From Betaproteobacteria bacterium (lineage in GTDB: Bacteria; Pseudomonadota; Gammaproteobacteria; Burkholderiales; Sulfuricellaceae): a DNA stretch of 64,000 nucleotides. Positions within the stretch are counted from its first letter, which is position 1. Every line of letters starts with the position of its first letter. Positions 1 through 8,240 of this stretch are shown here, one piece after another. The notes under the pieces were generated by a model that worked only from the letters and a program-made list of their open reading frames with translations, made no database searches and was not told where the DNA came from. Position numbers and translations under genes: made by a program. Location of the stretch: assembly GCA_021373185.1 (NCBI GenBank), contig JAJFTF010000006.1:35470-99469 (forward strand). The letters are read 5' to 3'.

Positions 1-1660
1 CGGCCTCGACGTCGTCCTTGTCGAACTGCGACACCGCCACCGCTTCCGAGCCGGAAGCCACGTACAACGGGCAGAAATCGGTGAGCTTGCCGGGCGCGAT
101 CAGCACGCCGCCGGCATGCATGCCGACGTTGCGCGTGAGGCCTTCGAGCTTGCGGGCGAGGATGAACAGCTCGCGCACCTCTTCCTCGTTGTCGTATCGC
201 TCCTTGAGCTGGGGTTCCATGTCCAGCGCCTCGTCGAGCGAATACTGCTTGCCCGGCGCGGCGGGAATCAGCTTGGATAACTGATCGCAAAAATTGTAGG
301 GCAGATCGAGCACCCGGCCGACGTCGCGCACCACCGCCTTGGCCGCCATAGTGCCGAAGGTGGCGATCTGCGACACCGCATCGGTGCCGTAGCGCTCGCG
401 CACGTACTCGATCACCCGGTAGCGGGTTTCCTGGCAGAAATCGATATCGAAGTCGGGCATCGATACCCGCTCCGGGTTGAGGAAGCGCTCGAACAGCAAG
501 GCATAGCGCAGCGGATCGAGGTCGGTAATACCCATGCTGTAGGCCACCAGCGAACCCGCGCCGGAACCGCGCCCCGGCCCGACCGGCACACCATTGTGCT
601 TGGCCCAGTTGATGAAGTCGGCGACGATCAGGAAGTAGCCGGGGAAACCCATCTGGATGATGGTGTCGGTCTCGAACTTGAGCCGGTCGGTATAGGTCGG
701 ATACTGCTTCGCCCGCTCCGCCTCGTCGGGATAGAGCGTCACCATGCGCTCGGCCAGCCCTTCTGCCGCGCGCTGGCACAGATAATCGTCCGTGCTCATC
801 CCGCCCGGTATCGGGAACAGCGGCAGCTTGCTCTTGCCCAGTTCGACCGTCAGGTTGCAGCGCTTGGCGATTTCCACGCTGTTGGCGAGCGCAGCGGGAA
901 TGTCGGCGAACAGCTCCGCCATCTCGGCCTGGGTCTTGAAATACTGCTGCTCGGTAAAAACGCGCGGGCGGCGCTTGTCCGCCAGCATGTAGCCCTCGGA
1001 GATGCACACCCGCGCTTCATGCGCCTTGTAGTCGTCGGGTGCAAGAAATTCTATCGGATGCGTCGCCACCACCGGCAAATGTAATTCCGAGGCCAGCCTC
1101 ACCGCTTGGCGCACATAGGCTTCGGTCTGGGGCAGGCCAGTGCGCTGCAATTCAATATAGAACGCACCCGAAAAGAGCTGCGACCAAGCACTGGCAAGCT
1201 CTTTGGCCTGTGCATTGTTGTCCTGCAACAGCGCTGCGCCGACATCGCCGAAATGCGCGCCGGACAAGGCGATCAGGCCATCGCTGCCGCCATTCTCGAA
1301 CCAGTCGCGGCGTACCTCCGCCCGCCCCCGGTGCTGGTTGGATCGATAGGCGCGGGTCAGCAAATCGCACAACTGCAGATAGCCTTGGCGGTTGCGGCAT
1401 AGCAGCAACAGGCGATGGGGCTGATCGCGGTTGGTTTCGTTGCTGATCCACACGTCGCAGCCGATGATCGGCTTGATGCCCTTGCCGCGCGCGGCCTGGT
1501 AAAACTTCACCATGCCGAACAGGTTGGAAAGATCGGTCAGCGCCAGCGCCGGCATCTGGTCTGAAACAGCCAGAGCAACGGCATCGCCGATGCGCACGAT
1601 GCCGTCGACAATCGAATACTCGCTGTGCAGCCGGAGGTGGATAAAGGTGGGATCGGGCAT
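1..1660 (-). CDS. dnaE: DNA polymerase III alpha subunit, 5' part (runs off left edge)
   Basis: Replicative polymerase catalytic subunit. The minus strand is open from an ATG at 1660 to the window edge (553 codons). It begins MPDPTFIHLRLHSEYSIVDG, the standard start of the PHP domain of bacterial DnaE. About residue 405 it has PDFDIDF, carrying the catalytic aspartates of C-family polymerases, preceded by the conserved VPVGPGRGAGSGSLVAY segment. The rest of the palm, fingers and C-terminal domains lie outside the window. The start is only 20 bp from the divergent trhP start, so both genes must share a very short promoter region. No frameshift is seen in the visible part. Identity is certain; only the 3' end is unknown. 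Confidence 0.97.
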   Translation of the reverse strand, partial: MPDPTFIHLRLHSEYSIVDGIVRIGDAVALAVSDQMPALALTDLSNLFGMVKFYQAARGKGIKPIIGCDVWISNETNRDQPHRLLLLCRNRQGYLQLCDLLTRAYRSNQHRGRAEVRRDWFENGGSDGLIALSGAHFGDVGAALLQDNNAQAKELASAWSQLFSGAFYIELQRTGLPQTEAYVRQAVRLASELHLPVVATHPIEFLAPDDYKAHEARVCISEGYMLADKRRPRVFTEQQYFKTQAEMAELFADIPAALANSVEIAKRCNLTVELGKSKLPLFPIPGGMSTDDYLCQRAAEGLAERMVTLYPDEAERAKQYPTYTDRLKFETDTIIQMGFPGYFLIVADFINWAKHNGVPVGPGRGSGAGSLVAYSMGITDLDPLRYALLFERFLNPERVSMPDFDIDFCQETRYRVIEYVRERYGTDAVSQIATFGTMAAKAVVRDVGRVLDLPYNFCDQLSKLIPAAPGKQYSLDEALDMEPQLKERYDNEEEVRELFILARKLEGLTRNVGMHAGGVLIAPGKLTDFCPLYVASGSEAVAVSQFDKDDVEA

Positions 1661-1680
1661 GATGGTATAATTCTACCACT
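1661..1680. promoter_or_regulatory. Symmetric bidirectional extended -10 promoter between dnaE and trhP
   Basis: The 20-bp gap holds an extended -10 on the plus strand (TGGTATAAT, 1663-1671) and a mirrored one on the minus strand (TGGTAGAAT, 1678-1670), forming the imperfect palindrome TGGTA-N6-TACCA. Transcription starting about 7 bases past each -10 would begin 0-3 bases before each start codon. Neither gene has a visible ribosome binding site. No good -35 is seen. Promoter activity is inferred from sequence only. Confidence 0.55.
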
Positions 1681-3027
1681 ATGAGCAAAGCTCCCGAACT
1701 CCTACTTCCCGCCGGCTCCCTGGAAAAAATGCGCTACGCCTACGCCTATGGCGCCGACGCGGTGTATGCCGGACAGCCGCGCTACAGCTTGCGCGCCCGC
1801 AACAATGAATTCGGGCTGGACGAACTGGAAACCGGCATTGCCGAGGCCCATGTGCTGGGGAAAAAATTCTACGTCGCCAGCAATCTGGTGCCACACAACG
1901 CCAAGCTCAAGACCTATCTGGCCGACATGGCGCCGGTGATCGCGATGAAACCGGACGCCCTGATCATGGCCGATCCCGGCCTGATCATGATGGTGCGCGA
2001 AACCTGGCCGGAAGTGCCGGTTCACCTGTCGGTTCAGGCCAACACCGTCAATTACGCGGCGGTCAGGTTCTGGCAGAAGCTCGGGCTGACACGGGTGATC
2101 CTGTCGCGCGAGATTTCGCTGGATGAAATCGCCGAAATCCGCCAGCAATGCCCGGACATGGAACTCGAGGTATTCGTCCACGGCGCCCTGTGCATCGCCT
2201 ATTCCGGGCGCTGCCTGCTGTCCGGCTACTTCAACCACCGCGATGCCAATCAGGGAACCTGCACCAACTCTTGCCGCTGGGATTACAAAGTCAAGGATGC
2301 ACAGGAAGATGCCGCCGGCGTGATCCGGGAAGCCGACTTCAACATCAACCAGGCCATGGCGGAGTCCGGTCTCACCGCCTGCGGCGAGCAACAGCGCCAC
2401 CCTCTCGCCGACCAGCCCTGGCTGATCGAGGAAGGTGGCCGCCCCGGCGAACTGATGCCGGTGCTGGAAGACGAGCACGGCACCTACATCATGAATTCCA
2501 AGGATCTGCGCGCGGTGGAACATGTCGCGCGGCTGACGGAAATCGGCGTGGACTCGTTGAAGATCGAGGGGCGCACCAAGTCGGCTTATTATGTCGTGCG
2601 CACCGCCCAGATTTACCGCCAGGCGATTGACGATGCCGTGGCGGGGCGCGCTTTCAACCCGGCCTATCTGGGCGAACTCGAGAACCTGGCCAACCGGGGC
2701 TATACCGACGGCTTCTACCAGCGCCATCACACCGTCGAATACCAGAACTACCTCACCGGCCAATCAGAAAGCAATCGCCAGCAATATGTCGGCGATATCG
2801 TCGGCTACGACACGACATCCGGCATGGCGGAAATCAATGTAAAAAACCGCTTCGCCATCGGCGACCGCCTGGAGATCATTCACCCTGCCGGCAATCGCGA
2901 AATCGTGCTGACGCAGATATTCGACAAGAAAGGCGCTCCCATCACGGAAGCGCCGGGCAACGGCTGGATCGTTCGCATCCCGCTCAGCGAGCATCTCGAC
3001 AGGGCAATGCTGGCAAGATATTTGTAA
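1681..3027 (+). CDS. trhP: Peptidase U32-family tRNA hydroxylation protein TrhP (YegQ)
   Basis: A 448-residue U32-family protein. It starts PELLLPAGSLEKMRYAYAYG and carries the U32 signature near residues 165-200 (VFVHGALCIAYSGRCLLSGY, then a CTNSCRW cysteine pair). Length and C-terminal domain match E. coli YegQ/TrhP, which works with prephenate in forming 5-hydroxyuridine at tRNA position 34. The four conserved cysteines that could hold an Fe-S cluster are present. It is divergent from dnaE with a 20-bp gap and no Shine-Dalgarno, so it may be translated from a leaderless mRNA. Other U32 proteins (RlhA, UbiU/UbiV) are possible, but the size and motif order fit TrhP best. Confidence 0.85.
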   Translation: MSKAPELLLPAGSLEKMRYAYAYGADAVYAGQPRYSLRARNNEFGLDELETGIAEAHVLGKKFYVASNLVPHNAKLKTYLADMAPVIAMKPDALIMADPGLIMMVRETWPEVPVHLSVQANTVNYAAVRFWQKLGLTRVILSREISLDEIAEIRQQCPDMELEVFVHGALCIAYSGRCLLSGYFNHRDANQGTCTNSCRWDYKVKDAQEDAAGVIREADFNINQAMAESGLTACGEQQRHPLADQPWLIEEGGRPGELMPVLEDEHGTYIMNSKDLRAVEHVARLTEIGVDSLKIEGRTKSAYYVVRTAQIYRQAIDDAVAGRAFNPAYLGELENLANRGYTDGFYQRHHTVEYQNYLTGQSESNRQQYVGDIVGYDTTSGMAEINVKNRFAIGDRLEIIHPAGNREIVLTQIFDKKGAPITEAPGNGWIVRIPLSEHLDRAMLARYL

Positions 3028-3120
3028 GCGACTCAGGAACATCCTTTATAGGTGTTTCACCTATTCCCTGATCGCCCCATATTCGGTTATCATTTTCGGA
3101 TCACCTCGAGAGCCGAAGAA

Positions 3121-4332
3121 ATGATCAAGAAAGTCAGTGTTCACCAGCTAAAACCCGGCATGTTCATCCACGACATGAACTGCGGCTGGATGGAACATCC
3201 CTTTCTGACCGGCACCCTCAAGATCAAGAACGACCAGGAAATCAAAAAGATCGCCGACAATGGCATCCATGAGGTGTACATCGACACCGACAAGGGCCTG
3301 GATGTGCAGGATGCACCGACCGAAAGCGAGGTCAAGGCAGAAATCGATCACGAACTAATCGAAATTATCCAGAAAGCCAAGCCCGTCGAAACCGCCTCGC
3401 TGCGCGACGAACTGGAGAAATCGCGCCGGGTGCATAGCGAAGCCAACAAGATCGTGCACAGCATCATGAAAGACATCCGCATCGGCAAGCAGATCGAACT
3501 GGAACAAGTCGATCCGCTGGTGGCGCAAATGACCAGCTCGATCTTCCGCAACAAGGACGCCCTGCTCAGCCTGTGCCGGATCAAAAACAAGGACGACTAC
3601 ACTTTCCTGCACTCGGTCAGCGTCGGCGCGCTGCTGATCTCCTTTGCCCGCGCCCTTGAACTCGACCGCGACATTATCCAGCTACTGGGCGTCGGCGGCA
3701 TGCTGCACGACGTCGGCAAAATGCAGATAGCCAATGAGGTATTGAACAAGCCCGGCAAGTTCAGCGACGATGAGTTTCAGCTCATGAAATCCCACGTGGT
3801 GCATAGCCGCACCATACTGGAGGCAACGCCAGGCATCAGCCAGGTTTCGATTGATGTCGCCGCCCAGCATCACGAACGTTTCGACGGCAGCGGCTACCCG
3901 CACGGGCTGAAGGGCGAAGAAATGTCCGTCTATGGTCAAATGGCGTCAATTGTCGACGTCTATGACGCGATCACCTCGGACCGCTGCTACCACAAGGGGA
4001 TGGCGCCCACCGAGGCGCTCAGGAAGATGCTGGAATGGAGCAAATTCCACTTCAACCCCAAACTGGTGCACGCCTTCATCCGCACTATCGGCATTTATCC
4101 GGTCGGCACGCTGGTGATGCTGGAAAGCGGCAGGGTCGCCATCGTTATCGAACAGTACGAGAAGAATCTTGCGCTACCACTGGTGCGCACAGTCTTTAAC
4201 GCCAAGAAAAATTATTACATCAAACCTGAAGATGTGTATCTATCCAAGCCGCTGGGTCAAGGCGGCGGCGACAAGATCGTCAGCCACGAATCGCCTGAAA
4301 AATGGGGTATCGACGTATCGAAATTCATGTAA
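3121..4332 (+). CDS. HD-GYP domain protein with N-terminal DUF3391
   Basis: A 403-residue cytoplasmic protein, probably a cyclic-di-GMP phosphodiesterase. The N-terminal ~130 residues match DUF3391 (VHQLKPGMFIHDMNCGWMEHPF). The C-terminal half is an HD-GYP domain with the metal-binding pair in GGMLHDVGKMQIANEVLNKP and the motif HHERFDGSGYP. No membrane segment or receiver domain is seen, so the activating input is unknown. I chose the ATG at 3121 over an upstream in-frame codon at 3052, because DUF3391 proteins begin at MIKKVSVHQL and a purine-rich GAGAGCCGAAGAA precedes it. It is probably monocistronic. Confidence 0.88.
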   Translation: MIKKVSVHQLKPGMFIHDMNCGWMEHPFLTGTLKIKNDQEIKKIADNGIHEVYIDTDKGLDVQDAPTESEVKAEIDHELIEIIQKAKPVETASLRDELEKSRRVHSEANKIVHSIMKDIRIGKQIELEQVDPLVAQMTSSIFRNKDALLSLCRIKNKDDYTFLHSVSVGALLISFARALELDRDIIQLLGVGGMLHDVGKMQIANEVLNKPGKFSDDEFQLMKSHVVHSRTILEATPGISQVSIDVAAQHHERFDGSGYPHGLKGEEMSVYGQMASIVDVYDAITSDRCYHKGMAPTEALRKMLEWSKFHFNPKLVHAFIRTIGIYPVGTLVMLESGRVAIVIEQYEKNLALPLVRTVFNAKKNYYIKPEDVYLSKPLGQGGGDKIVSHESPEKWGIDVSKFM

Positions 4333-4483
4333 ACCGAGCGTTGCAACCCGCCCGGCGACCTCTGGCAAGGCCTGTCTAACACCATATTTCCCATTTCCAT
4401 AACTCGTACTAAACCAGACTTCAACTAACGTGTAACGTCAGATCACTGATTTCCGTGCGACTCCATGTGGACATTCAAAATTC

Positions 4484-4516
4484 AAAGCACCCGGCTTGCT
4501 CGGCTTTTTAGTGCTT
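4484..4516 (+). terminator. Weak hairpin after the HD-GYP gene
   Basis: AAGCAC (4485-4490) pairs with GTGCTT (4511-4516), and an inner CCG pairs with CGG. A T5 run lies in the right half. It sits between the HD-GYP gene and the convergent ORF ending at 4508, which it overlaps. The stem is imperfect, so this is tentative. Confidence 0.25.
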
Positions 4517-5203
4517 ATCCAATGGAACGGCTGGTAAGCCATGCTCTTCTTCAATAACCTGCCTTACCTCATCAATCAAAGAGAATCCTTGCTTGGTAAG
4601 AGCCAGAGGAACAATCAAGCACTTACTCTTATCGTCATATTTAATAGATGATTTATTCTTTTTTTCAAGGATCGTCTGGATGTTTATCATTTTTAGGCTG
4701 CCAGGAATAGGGGCATCTCCGTTACGCTCATAAATAGCCAAAACCACGGGGGAACCAGAATAATTCTGCATATTATTATGCCGTTTCACATCAGTGTATT
4801 CGATGTAGAAGCTGTCGTTATAGAACGTAAAGCACTTTGTTTCGATTTCAATATTTCTGACATTACGAAGCAGGAAGTCTCCCCGTTTAATGAGTACATC
4901 GGCACTGGATGTATATGCCTTGAAGCTATCTATGTCTTGGGATAACTCCTCAATCATTAAGCCATGATCTATTGCTTGGCTCTTAAACAGCTTTTGGGCT
5001 TTGACTCCTGCCCTGAACCAATCTTCCGCGAGATTTTTGTATCGTTCATCTTGGCCGACAACAACTGGGCTCCAATGCTGCTCACCTTGATAAACAATCG
5101 AATCTGCAGATATGTCCGCGTATTCCACCAACCCATCAAAGGTCGCTGAAAATTTGGGGGTAATCGTGCCATCAGGATGCTTGATTATTAGATGATATCC
5201 CAT
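4508..5203 (-). CDS. Hypothetical protein, possible PD-(D/E)XK nuclease fold
   Basis: A 231-residue protein with no family that I recognise. It has no signal peptide or membrane segment. Residues 101-150 read like a PD-(D/E)XK core: D102 in a beta strand, then IEIETK with E121 and K123, then FYIEYTD and a hydrophobic strand (SPVVLAIYER). This is a pattern reading only. The gene is visibly AT-richer than its neighbours and uses rarer codons, suggesting horizontal gain. It lies 90 bp downstream of a DnaQ-like exonuclease on the same strand, so the two may form one small cassette. No clear ribosome binding site precedes the ATG. Confidence 0.6.
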   Translation of the reverse strand: MGYHLIIKHPDGTITPKFSATFDGLVEYADISADSIVYQGEQHWSPVVVGQDERYKNLAEDWFRAGVKAQKLFKSQAIDHGLMIEELSQDIDSFKAYTSSADVLIKRGDFLLRNVRNIEIETKCFTFYNDSFYIEYTDVKRHNNMQNYSGSPVVLAIYERNGDAPIPGSLKMINIQTILEKKNKSSIKYDDKSKCLIVPLALTKQGFSLIDEVRQVIEEEHGLPAVPLDKH

Positions 5204-5293
5204 AGTTTCAAGTTGGCTACCAGAAAATTGATAAATGCGGAGAGTGTTATTTGATAACGTCTTCAGGCCTGCAAAGTGGGTTTCTTTGCGTCA

Positions 5294-6025
5294 TTAAGGC
5301 TTCTCCAAGACGGTCAGGTGAAAATCACAATCGACTTGTAGCGAGTGCAGTTGATCCTCTCGCACCCGCTTGACCCAGCATTTCTCGTAGGTCTTGCCAC
5401 CATCGCTCTGCCAGCGAAACCCCTTCCCCTTGGCTTTATCTCGCTCGTCGTAGCTGACGTTCGCCTGGACGATCAGCCATTTGCGCTGGCTGTTGGCAAT
5501 GACCTGCTGGATGTCGTAGTGCGACAGGATTGTGAACATGGTGAGGACGTCCGTTACCGCCCTGTGCTGGAACGGGTTCACCATGCCGTGGAAACCGGCC
5601 AGATAAATCAGGCTGCGGCTGGTGCAACTGCGCGGGTAATCAACATCGTACTGAGTGTCGAGCCACGGGGTTGCGGGCATCTTGAGCCCGAAGCGGGCAA
5701 AGGCGGCCTCGATCAGTGGTCGATCAAATTCGCGACCGTTATGAGCGACGATGTAGTCTGCTTTTTTCATCAACTTGGCAATCGGCTGCAAGGTGCGGAT
5801 GTCGGCAGGACGCCCGTGACACTTCAGCAGTTCATCGCTGATGCCCGTATATTCTACCGACTCCGGCGCAACGGGATGATCTGGCTTGAGGAGCAGGGAA
5901 AGAAAATCGACCGGCTGCGAAAACTCGGTGTCCCACAGTACCAAGCCGATTTCGGTGATGAAGTTCGTTTCCGGCGGCGTATTGAAAGCACCGCCTGTTT
6001 CAAGATCAAGTCCAAGCAATAGCAT
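5294..6025 (-). CDS. DnaQ-like DEDDh 3'-5' exonuclease with C-terminal DUF5710-like domain
   Basis: A 243-residue protein. Residues 1-170 form an RNase T/DnaQ-type exonuclease: Exo I GLDLETGG (acidic pair D7, E9), Exo II IVAHNGREFDRP, Exo III HRAVTDVLTMF. The last ~60 residues (VSYDERDKAKGKGFRW, then a W before VKRVRE) resemble the small DUF5710-type domain found in some DNA-processing proteins, which is unusual on a housekeeping epsilon subunit. It is smaller than, and different from, replicative DnaQ. A perfect DnaA-box word (TGTGGATAA, 6041-6049) lies just upstream. A role in repair or phage defence is possible but unproven. Confidence 0.75.
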   Translation of the reverse strand: MLLLGLDLETGGAFNTPPETNFITEIGLVLWDTEFSQPVDFLSLLLKPDHPVAPESVEYTGISDELLKCHGRPADIRTLQPIAKLMKKADYIVAHNGREFDRPLIEAAFARFGLKMPATPWLDTQYDVDYPRSCTSRSLIYLAGFHGMVNPFQHRAVTDVLTMFTILSHYDIQQVIANSQRKWLIVQANVSYDERDKAKGKGFRWQSDGGKTYEKCWVKRVREDQLHSLQVDCDFHLTVLEKP

Positions 6026-6120
6026 ATATGCTCATTTTCTTGTGGATAATCGGGAAGAATGAAAATCATACTCTGTCGGCATTTATTGGCAAGGCTGATA
6101 TGTTTCGAATACATTGACTT

Positions 6121-6148
6121 TTGCCATGATTTTACCGATAGTTAAAAT
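6121..6148 (+). promoter_or_regulatory. Candidate sigma-70 promoter of the hydrogenase operon
   Basis: TTGCCA (6121-6126), a 16-bp spacer and TAAAAT (6143-6148) give 5/6 matches to both consensus hexamers. It lies about 80 bp upstream of hynD. No GG-N10-GC sigma-54 site was found between 6026 and 6231. Confidence 0.4.
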
Positions 6149-6231
6149 GTGTTTTGGAGCGTATGTTGTACCCATGAACCGGCGGTGGCCTTGCCGGATT
6201 TTGCTGGTCAACCTCAACCGTGCCTGTCGCC

Positions 6232-6711
6232 ATGACTATCCGTCGCAATGTATTGATACTGGGCATCGGCAACAGTTTGTTGCGCGATGAAGGCGCAGGC
6301 ATCCATGCGATGAACTGCTTGCGCGAACAACTGGCCGACCGTAACGACATCACTTTCCTGGATGGCGGCACCTTGAGCTTCACGCTGGCCGGTGCAATCG
6401 AAGATACCTCACAACTGATCGTGCTCGATGCCGCGCAGCTTGGTGCCACGCCCGGACACTCGCTGGTTTTCGAAGGTGCAGAGATGGACTCGTTCATCGG
6501 CAGCAACCGCAAATGCAGCGTGCATGAAGTCAGCCTGCTCGACCTGCTGGCAATCGCCCACCTGAGCGGCCATTTGCCGCCGCAACGGGCGCTGATCGGC
6601 ATCCAGCCGGCAGAGATCGACTGGGGCGAACACCCCTCCCCTGCGGTCGCGGCAGCAATGCCGAAGATATGCGACCAGGCCCGGCAACTAATTGAAGCGT
6701 GGCAGACATGA
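6232..6711 (+). CDS. hynD: [NiFe] hydrogenase maturation endopeptidase
   Basis: A 159-residue protease of the HyaD/HybD/HupD family. It removes the C-terminal tail of the large subunit after nickel insertion. The family start NVLILGIGNSLLRDEGAGIHA includes the metal-binding acidic residue in RDEG; the second (FLDGGT) and third (VLDAAQ) motifs follow. The natural substrate is HynL, encoded 3.5 kb downstream and ending in DPCIACAVH plus a 15-residue tail. I chose the ATG at 6232 over an in-frame GTG at 6220 because homologues start just before NVLILG. Its stop overlaps the next start (ATGA). Confidence 0.9.
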   Translation: MTIRRNVLILGIGNSLLRDEGAGIHAMNCLREQLADRNDITFLDGGTLSFTLAGAIEDTSQLIVLDAAQLGATPGHSLVFEGAEMDSFIGSNRKCSVHEVSLLDLLAIAHLSGHLPPQRALIGIQPAEIDWGEHPSPAVAAAMPKICDQARQLIEAWQT

Positions 6712-7130
6712 GCCTGGAAAATATGATCATCAACGTCGAAGTCGCAGACCCGTACTCGGTCGGCAATATCGCAGCAATCCTCAGCGAAATCGCATCGCGG
6801 CTGGGGACGCTCGCAGACGGCGGCGAAACCAGCTTGATCGACCTGAAGAGCCTGCCGCTTTCCTCCGGCGAATATGAGCATCTGCGTTTCACCCTGGGGC
6901 GCGGAGAAGTAACCGCCAGCCTCGACGCCATCGGCATGTCCGAGATCGTCGAAACCCAATTTTCTGGCGTGTGGTGGATCACGCACTACAACGACCAGGG
7001 CGACATCGTCGCCGACCTGATCGAGATCGCGACGATCCCGAATATCCTGCTCAGCCAGCCGGAAGACATGCGCACCGGGCTGGCGCTCTTGCACGCAATC
7101 ATTTCCCGACCTGCTTCATCCCATGATTGA
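6708..7130 (+). CDS. HupH/HyaF-like hydrogenase formation protein, single-domain
   Basis: A 140-residue protein resembling the C-terminal domain of HupH/HyaF, seen in VETQFSGVWWITHYNDQGDI followed by EIATIPNILLSQPEDMRTG. HyaF and HupH are about 285 residues and hold two related halves, so this is a half-size version. Members help mature the small subunit or its Fe-S clusters. It begins at an ATG that overlaps the hynD stop by 4 bp and ends 9 bp before hynS, so it is translationally coupled inside the operon. The assignment rests on motif similarity and context. Confidence 0.72.
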   Translation: MSLENMIINVEVADPYSVGNIAAILSEIASRLGTLADGGETSLIDLKSLPLSSGEYEHLRFTLGRGEVTASLDAIGMSEIVETQFSGVWWITHYNDQGDIVADLIEIATIPNILLSQPEDMRTGLALLHAIISRPASSHD

Positions 7131-7139
7131 GGTGATACG

Positions 7140-8222
7140 ATGGCTGACCATGACAGTTTGGAACATCGGCTGGCGGAACAAGGCATCAGCCGCCGCGCCT
7201 TCCTCAAATTCTGCGCCGCCATGGCCTCGCTGATGGCCTTGCCGCCTGGCAGCGCAGTTGCGATTGCCGCAGCACTCGCCAAAGCCAAACGCCCATCGGT
7301 CATCTGGCTTTCATTCCAGGAATGCACCGGCTGCACCGAGTCGCTCACCCGCTCGCATTCGCCGACGCTGGAAAGTCTGATCTTCGACATGATCTCGCTG
7401 GATTACCACCATACCCTGCAAGCGGCTTCCGGCTTCGCCGCAGAGAAATCGCGCGACGATGCGATGCAGGCCTATTACGGCAAATATCTTCTGCTGGTCG
7501 ACGGCTCGATCCCGACCAAGGATGGTGGTGTTTACTCCACCATCGCCGGCAGGAGCAATCTCGACTTGCTGCATGAAGCCGCCAAGGGCGCAGCGGCCAT
7601 CGTCGCGGTCGGCACCTGCGCGGCCTTCGGCGGCATTCCGATGGCCAAGCCGAACCCGACCGGTGCGGTAGCGGTGTCCGACCTCATCAAGGACAAGCCG
7701 ATCATCAACATCTCCGGCTGCCCGCCGATTCCCGCCGTCATCACCGGCGTACTAGCGCATTACCTCACGTTCGGCGAACTGCCCGCACTCGATGAACTGG
7801 GGCGGCCCAAAGCGTTCTACGGCGAGACCATCCATGACCATTGTTACCGGCGGCCATTCTACGACCAGGGCAAATTCGCCAAGACCTTCGACGATGAAGG
7901 TGCGCGCAATGGCTGGTGCCTCTATGAGCTGGGCTGCAAAGGGCCGACCACCCATAATGCCTGTGCCACCACCAAATGGAACGGCGGCGCGGGTTTCCCG
8001 ATCGAGGCCGGCCATGGCTGCCTCGGCTGCTCGGAGCCAAATTTCTGGGATGCAGGCAGTTTCTACGCCCCGCTCCCGGCACCCAGCGCCGATGTCACTA
8101 CCATTGCCGAAGTCGCCGCCGTTACCGGCGCAGCCGCTGCCGTGGCATTGAGCGCACTGGATCGGGCCAAGAAAAAACGTGCGCAACAGGCGCATGAAAA
8201 GCTGACCGTCAAGGACCTTTAA
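7140..8222 (+). CDS. hynS: [NiFe] hydrogenase small subunit, Isp-type (group 1e-like)
   Basis: A 360-residue electron-transfer subunit carrying Fe-S clusters. A twin-arginine signal (ISRRAFLKF, residues 16-24) with a hydrophobic stretch sends the folded dimer across the membrane. The proximal-cluster start CTGC is at C62/C65. Further cysteines occur in VGTCAAFGG, ISGCPPIPA, DHCYRR, GWCLYELGCKG and HGCLGCSEPNFWD, in the expected order. A C-terminal Ala-rich hydrophobic stretch followed by basic residues may anchor it. The Shine-Dalgarno GAGGTG lies 5 bases before the ATG. The gene order hynS-isp1-isp2-hynL, with two genes between the structural subunits, is that described for Thiocapsa and Allochromatium HynSL. 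Confidence 0.95.
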   Translation: MADHDSLEHRLAEQGISRRAFLKFCAAMASLMALPPGSAVAIAAALAKAKRPSVIWLSFQECTGCTESLTRSHSPTLESLIFDMISLDYHHTLQAASGFAAEKSRDDAMQAYYGKYLLLVDGSIPTKDGGVYSTIAGRSNLDLLHEAAKGAAAIVAVGTCAAFGGIPMAKPNPTGAVAVSDLIKDKPIINISGCPPIPAVITGVLAHYLTFGELPALDELGRPKAFYGETIHDHCYRRPFYDQGKFAKTFDDEGARNGWCLYELGCKGPTTHNACATTKWNGGAGFPIEAGHGCLGCSEPNFWDAGSFYAPLPAPSADVTTIAEVAAVTGAAAAVALSALDRAKKKRAQQAHEKLTVKDL

Positions 8223-8240
8223 CCCGGGGGAGACGCGCAT

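Noticed and set aside
6180..6210. Possible sigma-54 promoter for the hydrogenase operon
   Set aside because: TGGCC and TTGCT words are present but the GG-to-GC spacing is 14 instead of 10.
6132..7094. A 320-codon minus-strand frame opposite hynD and the hupH-like gene
   Set aside because: No recognisable motif; both plus-strand genes are well supported by motifs and coupled starts.
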